From NCBI RefSeq assembly GCF_013373865.1, contig NC_050470.1, forward strand, positions 20,912,667-20,976,666: 64,000 bases of DNA, read 5' to 3'. The position numbers and the translations under genes were made by a program. Each line of letters begins with the position of its first letter. Position 1 is the stretch's first letter. The DNA is from Monomorium pharaonis (taxonomy: Eukaryota; Arthropoda; Insecta; Hymenoptera; Formicidae). Below the pieces are notes generated by a model. The model did no database searches. It had not been told where the DNA came from and saw only the letters and a program-made list of their open reading frames with translations. Of this stretch, positions 47,801 to 59,196 are shown one piece after another.

Positions 47801-50800
47801 AAATTCAAAAAAATTTTGACAATTTTTTTACTCGTATTTAAAAAAAAATTCCATAATTTTTTTATAACATTGTGAGATTGAAACCTATAATATGTATTTT
47901 TTTAAATCAAAATTGGTTCAGCCATTTTCGAGAAAAAATTTTTTTTCAATTTTTATTCTTTTCCCCATAACTCTCATAAAAATTATTTTTTAGATATAAT
48001 ACTTAAGAAAATTTAATCTCACATTAATGCCAACTTTTGGTAAAAATCTCAATCAAATCCGTGCGGGGACAGCACGGGAGCGCACAATAATAAACGGACA
48101 CAGCAGGCTGAGTGAAACGGACACAGTAACAAACGGACACAGACCAAACGGACACAATAATAAATGGACACAGTAACAAATGGACACAGTGCGAAACGGA
48201 CACAATAACAAACGGACACAGTAATAAACGGACACAGTAATAAACGGACACAGTAATAAACGGATACAGTACCAAACGGGCACAGACCAAATGCGCACAC
48301 TGCACATGCGCACGGACCAAATGCAATCCATGTACATTGCAAGCAGAGTAAAGTCCACATAGGTTAGCGACTTGGACGGGGTGGGTGCGGGAGGGGGGCT
48401 GAAGGTCCCCCTTGCACCCCCCCGTGTGTATGTGTGTGCGTGCGTGCGTGCAAAGCATTCACTGCATCACATGGGTTTGCGACTTTCCGTGTGTGTATTT
48501 GGTCCGTGCGCATGTGCAGTGTACGCATTTGGTCTGTGTCCGTTTATTACTGTGTCCGTTTGTTACTGTGTCCGTTTGTCACTGTGTTCGTTTGTTACTG
48601 TGTCCGTTTGTTACTGTGTCCGTTTGTTACTGTGTCCGTTTGTTACTGTGTCCGTTTATTACTGTGTCCGTTTATTACTGTGTCCGTTTATTACTGTGCG
48701 CATCTGGGACTCACTCGACAGCACACACATGCTTATCCTGCTATGCCTTATAAGACTTGACTATGAATACCAGTCTAAAGCCGCCTGTTTTATTGACATT
48801 TTTTATTTTAACTAGGGTAGATGTCCCAATTACTGCCACCTTAAGCTTATAGCCGAACTTTATTAAACCATTTTGGGCATTGCTGAAGCTAAAAAAATGT
48901 TTCACTTTTAATCATAATATTACTTAATAACTCTATTATCATAAAAAAAATTATTATGCATTAAATATAAATACTCGATTAATAATAAGTAAAAATATAC
49001 AGAAATCTGCAATGTCCCCATGATTGACAGCCGCTTTCGTATTACTGACACCCAATAACTGCCAGTCTTTTTCACTGTGACCAGATAACTGTCAGTCCCT
49101 TTCATAGAGTCTCGTAGATGTCAGTTATACGTAACACGTTTCTTGTCCCGAACACTGACGGCAGTTTAACGGGCAAACCAAAAAATATTGTCCCTATTAC
49201 TGTCAGCATTAATTATAATTTAAGATAAAATATCACCTATTTCATACATTATTTCATTAAAATGATTCTTATATATCTCATTAATTTATTTTACATGTGT
49301 GTGATCAATGTAGGTTATATAATAAAATTAGTGCCCTTTCTTTAATATGACTTTTGCATCGCCTCTTACTTACGTAATCGCACTTTTAATATAAAACCAA
49401 ATTAACATTAATTTTTAAATATTAAGTCTAAACAAATATGTTTTATTTGTTTGTTTTTCTATAAATTAAAGTATTAATTTAATAATAAATTTTTTGTTTA
49501 ACACGTTTATTTACAAATTTATTTTTTCCAAGTACAATAAATAAAATGGCAGTTATTGGGACACTGGCAGTAATTGGGACATCTACCCTATATTTTTAAT
49601 TGGCTTTATAGAATTCAAAATTCTATTACAGAATTAAAGAATTATAGATGCTGCTTTCCATTTACATCAAAACTCAGGTAATTCTCACTTATGACGTCAT
49701 AACTCAGTTAAATGCACGTTCTTTTTGCATTCTCAAAAGTGAGATTCAACCGAGTTTTTTCCTACAATCTGAGCAATTTCAAGACCGTGTGCTTTACTGA
49801 GTCTCGCATACTCACTTTAGAAGTAAGGTTATATATTGAAATAATTTTGTTATTAAAATAAACGTGATCACTTACATGTTTTTAAAAATTACTGAGTAAT
49901 GACGTCACTATCTGAGTATAAAATATTCATTATTGAATGACTCAGTCTCACTTTCAGATAAATGGAAAGCAGCAAGAATTACGTACAAAAATGCAAGGAT
50001 TGAAGGTCAAGTTTATGTAAAAAATGAAAATAGTATACATTGTGTAATAAGCATAGAAAGTCGGTTATTGCCTACAAATGCGGTAAATGGACGAGCCGAG
50101 GACGAATGCGTTCACCCACACCAGTGGGCAGTAGCCAAATCAAATAAGTTGCACATACTATTTTTTGTAACACAAGTGCATAGAAAGTGGCGGAACAAGT
50201 TCAGAGCAGAAGGCGAAGGATTTGCGAGGGAACGGAGTCAAATAAAAAAATGTTTAAATAAAAGTAATTAATAAATAAAAAAATTTTTTATTTACTTTTG
50301 TATATATTCAAATATTTTTTCTTTGACTTTTGTGGCAAAAGATTCTCTGCAGTCACTTTCACAATTTAAACGCTCTTTAGAGATGTGAATTTGCTATCAT
50401 TTTCGGGTTATAAAGATATTCAGATTTAGGAATTCATCCTTAATATTAATTGTATCACCACATATCAACTTCTTTTATGCAATTTTGCTATGACGCGATC
50501 TGATGTCTTTGAGTGACACAAATTGATAAATAAGCTAAGGCTAGATGCGAAAGCAACTAAGCATTGATAATTCTGTGATAATTCATATATGTTACCGTAT
50601 GCCTCTCACCGCACTAGTTGCACAAATATTATAATCTATTGTCATTCTTTTCGTGTTACTTTCGTGTTGCAAAAGGATATCGATTTTCAGAATTAAGAAA
50701 TTTGAAGTTGCAAGTAAAGAGAATAAAGGGGAATTTCATATTAATAACAAAAAATTAACATTTAAAAATTAATAAAATTTTTTTTATTGTTAACATAAAA

Positions 50801-51886
50801 TGCATTTTCTCTTTATTTTTGTGCGTACTTTGATTACAGTTTTAAATGTTTTAATTTTATCTGTAAGACATTTTGTCCTTTTCAATTACATACATAAACT
50901 CTAAAAGTGGTATTTTTTCAATGCCTTTGTGTTACTGTAAAGCTTAACAATCAAGCATTAGTGAATAAAATTTCACACAAAAGTATTTTAAGTTTTTTTA
51001 AGTTTTACTTGCTTTTTAAAAAAATTAGTACAATAATTTTTACAATATATATCAAATTTATTTATTATTTACTAAAATTTATTTTTATAAATTTTTTAAC
51101 TTTGAAACTAAAGGATTAAAATTGAAAGAAAAAACTTTTCATAAAATGCAACAAAATCCCAAGTGTTTTCAAATTTTTGACCTGCAGTATATTGGCATTA
51201 TTTTTTAAATATAATTTTTTATAAAATCTTAAGTTTAAATAATCATATCTGATCTATATAATATAAAAAATCATACCATTTCGTTAGCAGCATAACCAGG
51301 TCGAGAGCGAACTTCCCTGGCATCGGAATTGAGTTCCACACCACAAGTTGTACAATTGAAATGATATGGATGATAGAGTTCACCGCGGAACCGTAAAGGT
51401 TTATCATCAATTACTCCACTGGAAAATTTCGAAAATTATCTAAATATTCGATATCAATTAAGACTTTAAGACAAGTATTCTTGTATTACATAAATTATAA
51501 TTTAACTTCTAGATGCTTTAGAATAATTCTTAGAAATTCTAAAAAATACCTTTTTATCATGATATATAATATAAAAAAAAAATATATATATATATATTTA
51601 TTATTATATATTTATTATAAATAAATATAGATATATAATAAATAAATAAATAATTATATATATATATATATATATATAAAATAAATCAATAATAATCGGC
51701 AAACAGTTTGCATGAACTAGAAATTGTGAAAATTCCCACAAATATTATTAGGCATCAAGATTCGCCTTGATAAGAAATGGAATTTTTTTCGCTTATTAAA
51801 ATGTCTAAAATAATTCTTTTAGAGATAAATTGTTTTAAACTATATGTAGAAAGTGATATTTTTTAAATTAAGTGCTGTTATATATA

Positions 51887-51934
<48 letters not shown>

Positions 51935-54900
51935 TTTTCTACATAAAGTTTAAAATAATTTATCTCTAAAAGAATTATTTTAGACATTTTAATAAGAAAA
52001 AAAATTCCATTTTTTTATTAAGGCGAATCTTGATGCCTAATAATATTTGTGGGAATTTTCATAATTTCTAGTTCATGCACACTGTTTGCCGCTTATTATC
52101 GATTTTAAAACACCATTCTAAACTAAAGCTAGATTAATACAAATAAACACCTTAAAAAATGTACTGTAAAAAAATGTATTGCTATAAGTCCCTTACGGAA
52201 AAAACACTCTAATTTTAAGAGTTTACACTCAAAATTGAGTGTTAATACTCGATTTTGAGAGTTTACTCTCAAATTCAGGTGTATACGCTCAAATTTTGAG
52301 TATTTACACTAAAGATTGAGTGTTTATACTCGAACATTGAGTGTGTATACCCAATGACTGAGTGTTCATACTAAAGTTTAGGTTTAAATACTGAATATTT
52401 AAAAATATACTTTCAACACTTGAGTATGACACTCAATAAATGAGTGTATACTTCCAACATAAAATGTGAACACTGAAACGTTGGGGATGTACACTCAATA
52501 TCTATCGGTTGAAGGTATACACTTAATATTGAGTGTGCACTCTCAAACATTTGATTAGGAAATATTAAATAAAAACAAAAGCAAAAAAAGCAAGTTTAAC
52601 CAAGATTAAAGTTAATCTACATTGGTAAAAATGAGCATAAGACGAATATCTAAAATAAACATTCAATTAGAGTGTTCAGCTGGCTTTGAGTATTTTATTA
52701 TAATTTGAGTATTACTTTCAACTTGGATGTTTGCCATCTAATTGAGTGTTAATTTTAGTGTTATTCTTCTCAAATTTAGGATTAACATTAAAATTGACAC
52801 TTGATTAGATGGCGATCATCCAAGTTAAAAGTAACACTCTAATTAAAAGTAAATTAAAGAACAAACACCCAAGATGAGCGTTTACACTGAATTGAGTGTT
52901 TATTCCTTGTCCCAAATTATACTCAACTTGAGTATTTTTTTAAGTGTTATTAGTAGTGTTTTTTCCGTAAGGGGTATCACACAACATACACGCACGCACA
53001 ATATCAAGATTTGAATCTAAATTTCTCTGTATTCCAGTTTAGAACTTTCAAGATCAATCGAAATAATCGACGCACAATTTACATGAATAGAAAATTGTAA
53101 AAACTTACATTATATTATTAGATACCAAAATCGGAAAAATTGCTTTCTTCTTAGCTTAGTTATATTATTTAGATTATCATTTCATTTATTATTATTTAGT
53201 AAAATACCACTTATGTTTTAAAAAGTTTTTATTAACTTTTAGAAAAGTAATTAAATATTTCCCAAAATTTTTGTCTTTGACTCATTCCTACCAACGTAGA
53301 TTAACTTTAATCTCGATTTAACTTACTTGTTATTTTATTCTAGTTCTAAAATTTAAAAAAAGATAAAGAATATACTGAGATTAAAGTTAGTCTATGTCGA
53401 TAGAAACGGGTCTTAATTTTTTATTTACAATTGTTTAAAAATTAATGTCCTAGTTTTTAAAATATGAATAAAATTATCAATAATTCCACTGATCTCTGGG
53501 TGTTTTATTGGTGACTGTAATTCCAGATCTTTCAATGGACTAGAAAATTAACTCTCTTACTTGAACATACGAAGTTAGAGATAAAAATAACAATTACTAA
53601 TTGAAGCTGCTTGTCTAGCTAGCTTGCCTCACTCTCCTCTCCAAAAAAGTAGATGATAGGAGGAATTTAAAGTTCTAGAGATTTTCCTATTAGAAAAAAC
53701 AAATACAGTGCTAAATAAAGTCTCACACGGATATATTAAATTCACGTGTGACTTTTTTTATAAATAAGAATTTTACTAATTATTAATAGAAAATGTTATT
53801 TTGATCAAAATAATATCTCCTTCAAAGATTTTGATAAATCGTCGCTTTCTTATTTAGTTATTGTAAAAAAATAGAATACTAGTATAAAGTTCGTTACACG
53901 CTTTAAAATTTATTAAAACTAAAATATTCAATAAACAATGTTTATCAAAATAACTGTAAATTTTATTACAATATTAACAGGTAAATTTTTTCGTTTAAAA
54001 ATATTTTATGAAAAAAAATATTGAACATAGCAGATCCACGTGTGCAAATTATGAGTACTAAAACATATTTAAGTGGAGGGTTAAAAATTCAAATGTGACT
54101 TTAATCACAAGAATAACTTGCAGCTACCGTCAGAATCAGAACTTTTATTTTTAAATATACTTGTTAAAAAAGTTTCAATTTTTACTTTACATTGTAAATG
54201 TTTATAAATTTCTAAAAATTAAGTTATTAAAATAATTCCAATAACAGTCGCAAATGTTCCAAATCTACTGAGAGACAGAAATTCAATCATGATTCCTGAT
54301 AAATCATGCAGAGATAAAAAAAATCCGGATTGTTAATAAATTATTGTTTACATTTTTTTTAAACAGAAAATAACCTTCAAAAGTAATAAATAAAGGACAA
54401 AAAATAATTTTGAAAAATATTTACCTATTTAAAAAAAAAATTCTTAAAATGTATTATCGATGATACTAAAAATACAACTTTTAATAACAACTGCAATAAT
54501 AAAAACATACTGGCATTGATGGCATATATGTTTTCCAAGCACACCGGCTTTCACATTGGCATTGCATGTGTGACACAAGGCTCTGCCTTGACATTTGATG
54601 AAGCCCGCATCCGCCAATTCACCATTACACTCTTCACAGCGGAAGCATTGCGGATGCCAGTTCGAATTCATCGCCTTAATCACACGGCCAATAACAAACT
54701 CACCTAAGTAAAGATAATAACTCGGTCAAATACATTAAAATATTATCTCACATTTAACTATCCTAGAATTAATAATGATAATTTAAGCAATTAACAATAT
54801 TTAAGTCTAGCTTACCACACTTGCCACAGCATGGTGCAAACAGAACATGGAAGTCATGTTCGCAATACTTGTAGCCTTCAAATTCGTAAAAGATTCCATC

Positions 54901-56741
54901 TGGAAATGGTCGAAAGCATTGTGCGCACCTATCAAATATATTAGACATAATATTAACTTACATGACTTAAAAAGCCACAAAAAAATTTTATGAAAAATAA
55001 CAAAGAAGTTCAAAGTAAAGTTAAAACTTTATTTTGAAGTTCTTAAAATTATGATTTATTATACAAAATAATACAATATTATAACCGAGTATTTAATATA
55101 ATAAGTAAAATAATTTATATATGTTAGAAATATAATTCTTTTTTTTATAGCAATGTATAAACATGGCAAAAAATTAAGAAAAATGTGACTGAAAAAGAAA
55201 CAACTCGTTACTTTTTAAATAACGATAATTATAACGTGTTAATTTTCAGAATTAACAACTTGTAACTAGTTGCTTTTTGAGAGACAAAAACTGTAACTAG
55301 TTACTTCTACAAAATAATTTTCCCAGTCTTGTATAAAATATACTTATAATGAGATGAATTAAGAATAAATAACGACCAACAACTCGCCTAATTACATAAC
55401 TCAGAGTTTTTGAATACATTTACCTGTATTCAAAATAATTGAGGTATTTTGAAAACTATTAAATATAATTTTCAAAAATAGGTATCTCGATTATTTTGTT
55501 TTTAGTATCAAAATCTATGCTTTCTAAGAAATTTTAAAGCCTTCAAATTTCTAATAATTTTTTTCCTGAAAATGTGTATAATAAGTCTATAATCTATCAT
55601 ATAAAAATCTATCATTGAACAATGCATTCAACCAAATTTTTGTATTTTTCAAAAATAATATTTATAAACTCATAATTTACAGAATAGTTAATTTATTTCA
55701 TTCTATCTATTTTTATTACGAAATATTATAGTTACTTAATTTCAGTAATCTTTTGGTTGTAATTTTGCACATACTAACATAGATATTGACATTTTCTTTT
55801 GGACTGCTTCAAACTTTGATATGTTTATTAGATAGCTATTTTCAAAGACAATTTTCACTTTATTGTGTTAAACATAATAGATGTAACATTTAAAAATACA
55901 GGATAACTATAAAAGAAAATTACTTACTGCTAAATTAGTTACTTTTAGTTAGCAAAATAATGTAACTAAATTAAGTTATGGAAAGAAAAAAGAAACAAAG
56001 TTTAAGTTACTGATAAAAAAAATAACTCTAACTGTAACTTTACCATAAGTAACGAGTTATTTTTCAACTTTGATCTCATATAAGTTCGTATTCTTTCGGA
56101 TTTCTTTTACAGTACAATGTTTAAATCATTTTATTCTTTTATTTCATTTTTATCGATCAATTTCCATTAAATATTGTATATTTCTGCTCTTTTCATTACA
56201 AAATAACAGCAATTTATTTTTAACAACTTCAGCAACAATTCTTATCCTGCCTATACTTACACAAAACATTGAGGATGCCACAATTCACCATGTGAGTTAA
56301 CGATTTTCTCATGCGCGACAAAGCCTTCTCTGCATCGAGAACAAAACATATGATCCAACGACATCTCTGTAACCCTGTAATATATAAACATATAACTTAG
56401 TGTACATTTTTACAAAGTGTTTATTGAATGTATTTTTATCAAGTATAACAGAAATATAAAAAAAACAATCGCTGAGTATTTCTTTTAGTATTTCTCATGT
56501 GAATAACAGTTTTGTAGATTTGATATTTAAGAAATGAATGCTTGACTAATATAGCATTAAAGAAAATTATCCTTTTATATCTGAATTTTGGTAAAATTGA
56601 CTTGCCATTTTTCAAATAATGTTTCAATATTGTTTCAAAAGTTTTCTGTTAATTAGCTGTTTTAAATATGTATAATTGTTTTATATATACTTTTGCGAAA
56701 ATTAACACTTCTTAAGAAGAAGATGATGCTTACCCTGGCAT
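44654..56741 (-). CDS. stck: PINCH/LIMS1-type five-LIM adaptor (steamer duck), seven coding exons
   Basis: Adaptor of the ILK-PINCH-parvin complex that links integrins to actin at muscle and epithelial adhesion sites; in the family LIM1 binds the ILK ankyrin repeats. Coding exons on the minus strand, in order: 56741-56734, 56374-56261, 54928-54816, 54703-54511, 51418-51277, 45977-45719, 44856-44654. Total 1032 nt, 343 aa, all GT-AG with every phase closing. Zinc ligands are visible in all five LIM domains: C14/C17/H36/C39...C63/D66; C75/C78/H95/C98...C122/C125; C139/C142/H162/C165...C195/C198; C207/C210/H230/C233...C254/H257; C266/C269/H289/C292...C314/C317. The tail is basic (KKRMRRMYDLNPKRIPSA), like the family's C-terminal nuclear-localisation-like region. 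The first coding exon holds only MPG; an in-frame second ATG (56364-56362, MSLDHMFC) is the alternative start. Confidence 0.95.
45719..45977 (-). CDS. stck: PINCH exon 6 (end of LIM3, LIM4, start of LIM5)
   Basis: Acceptor GTTATATAG, donor GATG|GTATGT. Encodes NELYCLRCHDKMGIPICGAC to LCFVCNQVISGD; this block is the most conserved part of the protein. Confidence 0.94.
46819..47103. mobile_element. CAGGGTGATTG-ended 285-bp foldback
   Basis: CAGGGTGATTGACTATAAAC and mirror GCCAATCACCCTG; inner arms AAGCATCGAGATAAGTACAA and TTGTACTTATCTCGATGCTT are exact. TATATATA lies on both sides. Confidence 0.7.
47166..47728. mobile_element. CACTGGCGC foldback element, truncated copy
   Basis: Matches the centre and right arm of 12954-14004 (CCACGTGGTGCACATCGGGT to TTTTTTGCGCCAGTGTATG); the left arm is absent. 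Confidence 0.7.
48098..48290 (-). repeat. 16-bp minisatellite, left array
   Basis: About eleven to twelve units of ACTGTGTCCGTTTRTT read on the minus strand. Because 16 x 3 = 48, all frames translate to repetitive Leu/Cys/Val text, which explains the long open frames here. Confidence 0.85.
48527..48705 (+). repeat. 16-bp minisatellite, right array (mirror of left)
   Basis: About eleven units of ACTGTGTCCGTTTRTT on the plus strand, facing the left array across a 240-bp spacer that holds CACATGCGCACGGACCAAATGC-type text on both sides and a G/C-rich centre (48376-48430). Confidence 0.85.
48816..49588. mobile_element. TA-flanked MITE with GGGTAGATGTCCCAATTACTGCC ends
   Basis: First and last 23-24 bases are exact inverse copies (GGGTAGATGTCCCAATTACT and AGTAATTGGGACATCTACCC), with TA outside each. 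A TA duplication points to the Tc1/mariner class. Internal CCAATAACTGCCAGTC/AGATAACTGTCAGTC words repeat the end sequence. No coding capacity; located in PINCH intron 5. Confidence 0.75.
49645..49973. mobile_element. hAT-like MITE with perfect 8-bp duplication AAGAATTA
   Basis: Arms GATGCTGCTTTCCATTTA and TAAATGGAAAGCAGC; AAGAATTA at 49637-49644 and 49974-49981. An 8-bp duplication is the hAT signature. A similar GCTGCTTTCC hairpin is at 25992-26106. Confidence 0.7.
51277..51418 (-). CDS. stck: PINCH exon 5 (LIM3)
   Basis: Acceptor AATTTTCCAG, donor GAAATG|GTATGA. Encodes GVIDDKPLRFRGELYHPYHF to AANEM. The insertion between the two zinc modules (REVRSRPGYAANEMNELYC) is the insect-type LIM3 form. 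Confidence 0.92.
51580..51680. repeat. (AT)n-rich low-complexity DNA in PINCH intron 4
   Basis: Runs of TATATATA and AAATAAATAAATA around 51588-51605 and 51655-51680. Confidence 0.8.
51695..52105. mobile_element. 410-bp palindrome with an (AT)n centre in PINCH intron 4
   Basis: Arms of about 170 bp: AAACAGTTTGCATGAACTAG at left, CTAGTTCATGCACACTGTTT at right, and TTTTAGAGATAAATTGTTTTA pairing with TAAAATAATTTATCTCTAAAA. The centre is (AT)n at 51888-51933, a cruciform-prone arrangement. Confidence 0.75.
52190..52973. mobile_element. CCCTTACGGAAAAAACACT element made of GAGTGT/ACACTC words, copy 1
   Basis: Ends CCCTTACGGAAAAAACACTC and AGTGTTTTTTCCGTAAGGGG. The 784-bp interior is filled with roughly thirty or more ACACTC, GAGTGT, GAGTAT and TACTC words every 10-25 bases on both strands. 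In PINCH intron 4. No coding frame. Confidence 0.75.
54511..54703 (-). CDS. stck: PINCH exon 4 (LIM2)
   Basis: Acceptor TTACTTAG, donor TGCCA|GTATGT. Encodes GEFVIGRVIKAMNSNWHPQ to KHICHQC, 193 nt. The split His codon CA|T is completed by exon 5. Confidence 0.93.
54816..54928 (-). CDS. stck: PINCH exon 3 (end of LIM1, start of LIM2)
   Basis: Acceptor TATTTGATAG, donor TGTG|GTAAGC. Encodes CAQCFRPFPDGIFYEFEG to APCCGKC, 113 nt. Confidence 0.93.
56261..56374 (-). CDS. stck: PINCH exon 2 (first half of LIM1)
   Basis: Acceptor ATATTACAG, donor TTTTGT|GTAAGT. Encodes VTEMSLDHMFCSRC to LWHPQCF, with a split Val codon at the end. Confidence 0.92.
56734..56741 (-). CDS. stck: PINCH coding exon 1 (8 nt)
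   Basis: ATGCCAGG then GTAAGC. Joins exon 2 to give MPGVTEMSLDHM. An AG at 56821-56820 could start this exon, giving about 78 nt of 5' UTR. If this exon is not used, translation would start at the internal ATG of exon 2. Confidence 0.6.
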
Positions 56742-56989
56742 ATTTTAACGGTGGAAGACAATTATTTGATGTTAAAAAAACACCTTTTCTTTCTACTCGT
56801 CTTGTGTTTGCTCAATCAGCTGTACAAGATTACTATTAAAATATAAAAAAATATTAAATAATAAAGACAAATAGGAATAATACAAAATTAATATATTTTT
56901 AATAATAAGTTTAACATAATTAAGGACAAAAAGTCAAAGGAATGGTAGGATCTTAGCACTTAGTAACATTACTTATGGCCAAATCAAAA

Positions 56990-57141
56990 TAGCAGTTGAC
57001 GTTGGTGTTAACTGTTGCAATTGCCATTGCATTTTGACCAATTAGGGAGAAACAGACAGCGTTGGCCATAATTTAATTAGTCAAAATGCAACTGCAATAG
57101 CAATTGCAATGGCCAATGCTAATGTCAACCTCAGCTGCTAA
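56990..57141. mobile_element. Short hairpin with AGCAGTTGACGTTGG ends
   Basis: AGCAGTTGACGTTGGTGTTA pairs with AATGTCAACCTCAGCTGCT; GCAATTGCCATTGCATTTTGAC pairs with GTCAAAATGCAACTGC. Just upstream of PINCH coding exon 1. Confidence 0.6.
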
Positions 57142-57632
57142 TGTGATTCAGCCATTATGTGATTTTATAATTTTCTTCAAATACATTAGATTTAGTCTTG
57201 TATGTTGAGTCCTATTTATAATAATTTACATTGCTTATATTATACATGAAAGACTTATGTAAACATAATAAATTTATAAATAATTCATATAGATATAATT
57301 TTAAAATTTAAGGCATAATTGCAAATTATACTTCTCCTTTTTGACAAAATTTAGATTTACACATTATTTTAATTACAGAGAATATACTAGTATAGCACAG
57401 AAAGTATACTAGTTTAGTTATAAAAAGATCAACATTCCAATTTTCTTATTACACCATTTCAATTATTTATAAATCTTTATTTGTACTTGTACTTTTGTTT
57501 TATTCTTTCTTGGATTCTCTCTTTATTTGCTATAACAACATAATTCAAAAAGTCTTTGGTTACAAAGAAAAAATTTTAATAATTAATATAATATACTAAT
57601 ATAATATACTATTATTTTTATTCTAATGCAAA

Positions 57633-58401
57633 GGAGAAAAACACTCTAATTTTGAGAGTTTACAATCAAAATTGAGTGTTAATACTCGATTTTGGGAGTT
57701 TACTCCCAAATTTAGATGTATACGCTCAAATCTTAAGTATTTACACTAAAGATTGAGTGTTTATACTCGAACATTGAGTGTGTACACCCAATGAGTGAGT
57801 GTTCATACTAAAGTTTGAATTTAAATACTGAATATTTAAAAGTATACTCTCAACATTTGGATATAACACACAATAAATGAGTGTATACTTCCAACATAAA
57901 GTGTGAACACTGAAACGTTGGGGATGTACACTCAACATCTATCGGTTGAAGGTATACACTTAATATTGAGTGTGCACTCTCAAACATTGGATTAGAAAAT
58001 ATTAAATAAAAACAAAAGCAAAAAAAGCAAGTTCAACCAATTAAAATTAATCTGCATTGGTAGAAATGGACATAAAACAAATATCTAAAATAAACATTCA
58101 ACTAGAGTGTTCAGCTGGCTTTGAGTATTAATTTGAGTATTACTTTCAACTTGGATGTTTGCCATCTAATCGAGTGTTAATTTCTTTGTTATTCTTAAAT
58201 TTAGGATTAACATTGAAATTAACACTCAATTAGATGGCGAACATTCAAGTTGAGAGTAATAACACTCTAATTAAAAGTAAATTAAAGAGCGAACACACTC
58301 AAGTTGAGTATTTACACTGAATTGAATGTTTATCCCTTGTCCCAAATTATACTAAACTTGAGTATTTTTTTAAGTGTTATTTTTAGTGTTTTTTCTTGTC
58401 C
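57633..58401. mobile_element. GAGTGT/ACACTC element, copy 2
   Basis: Direct, roughly 90% identical copy of 52190-52973 by eye, with changed ends (GGAGAAAAACACTCT and AGTGTTTTTTCTTGTCC). The two copies sit inside and upstream of PINCH in the same orientation. Confidence 0.75.
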
Positions 58402-59196
58402 GATTAGTTGCGTTCATTGGAGAGTTAAGTATGTCATTAATAGTAATAGCGGTCAGAAACTCTTAAATCATTCCTACATTATAATGCACAAATATTGAAA
58501 CATACAACATTCCATGTTTCAATATTTGTGTATCATAATTTAGGAATAATTTGAGTCTTTTGTGCACAATTATATTTCTAAATGTTTTAAATATGTTACG
58601 ACTGAAATATTTTTCTCAATTATTGTGCAATTTATTTCTAAATTGAATTTTGCAAATATGCTGTTAAGATGATTCGCCATATCACTATTGTTATGCCAAC
58701 ATATTTCAAAATTTAATTGCGCAAACATTTATTAATGTTTTATAAAAAGTTAATGTTTCTACATCTATTTTCTCAACTATGCCCTCATAATGATGGATTA
58801 TAAATCTTTTGCAATATTTTGTCATACAATTTTATAAATCTTTTCCTATCGGGATAGTTACAGGGTGTTAGAAATAATATTACAGAATTTAAAAAATTAT
58901 TTTTTAACATTAAAAAATTGTTGATTAAGTTATTTCGTGGCTGTAGTAAATTTTATCACTTTTAATAATGGCCAACAATTTACTAACTTCTATACATTTA
59001 CTGTATTGAACATTAATTTTGAATTGATAGAACTTTATTATTTTAAAACTATAACTTTATTTCTGAAATATTAATCATTACCTAATTTTACAATTTTTGT
59101 TTAATCAATCAACTATTAATCAAAAGTAGAAATCGCAATAAAGGTAAATATTTAATAAGTAAATGAAGGAATAATGTAATAGAGTTAAAGCACTAC
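58402..59196. other. AT-rich DNA upstream of PINCH, nothing recognised
   Basis: Contains one short inverted repeat (CACAAATATTGAAACATACA and TGTTTCAATATTTGTG near 58486-58534) and otherwise no structure I can support. Confidence 0.4.

Larger units (their letters stand above)
46335..48755. mobile_element. 2.4-kb nested foldback in PINCH intron 5
   Basis: Outer ends ATAGCAGGATAAGCATGTGTG and its mirror CACACATGCTTATCCTGCTAT. Inside, arms of about 330 bp pair (46365-46690 with 47760-48068: AAAGTTGGCATTAATGTGAG and mirror). Within them are a CAGGGTGATTG foldback (46819-47103), a truncated CACTGGCGC element (47166-47728) and two mirror-image minisatellite arrays (48098-48290, 48527-48705). Confidence 0.65.

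Noticed and set aside
48024..48815. Frames of 101-147 aa rich in Val-Cys-Leu-Leu
   Set aside because: A 16-bp repeat gives repetitive open translations in every frame; not a gene.
49933..50271. 112-aa frame MNDSVSLSDKWKAARITYKN...
   Set aside because: Its start lies in the right arm of the hAT-like MITE and the reading frame is closed upstream of the insertion; no domain was recognised. Kept as unexplained sequence in PINCH intron 5, not as a gene.
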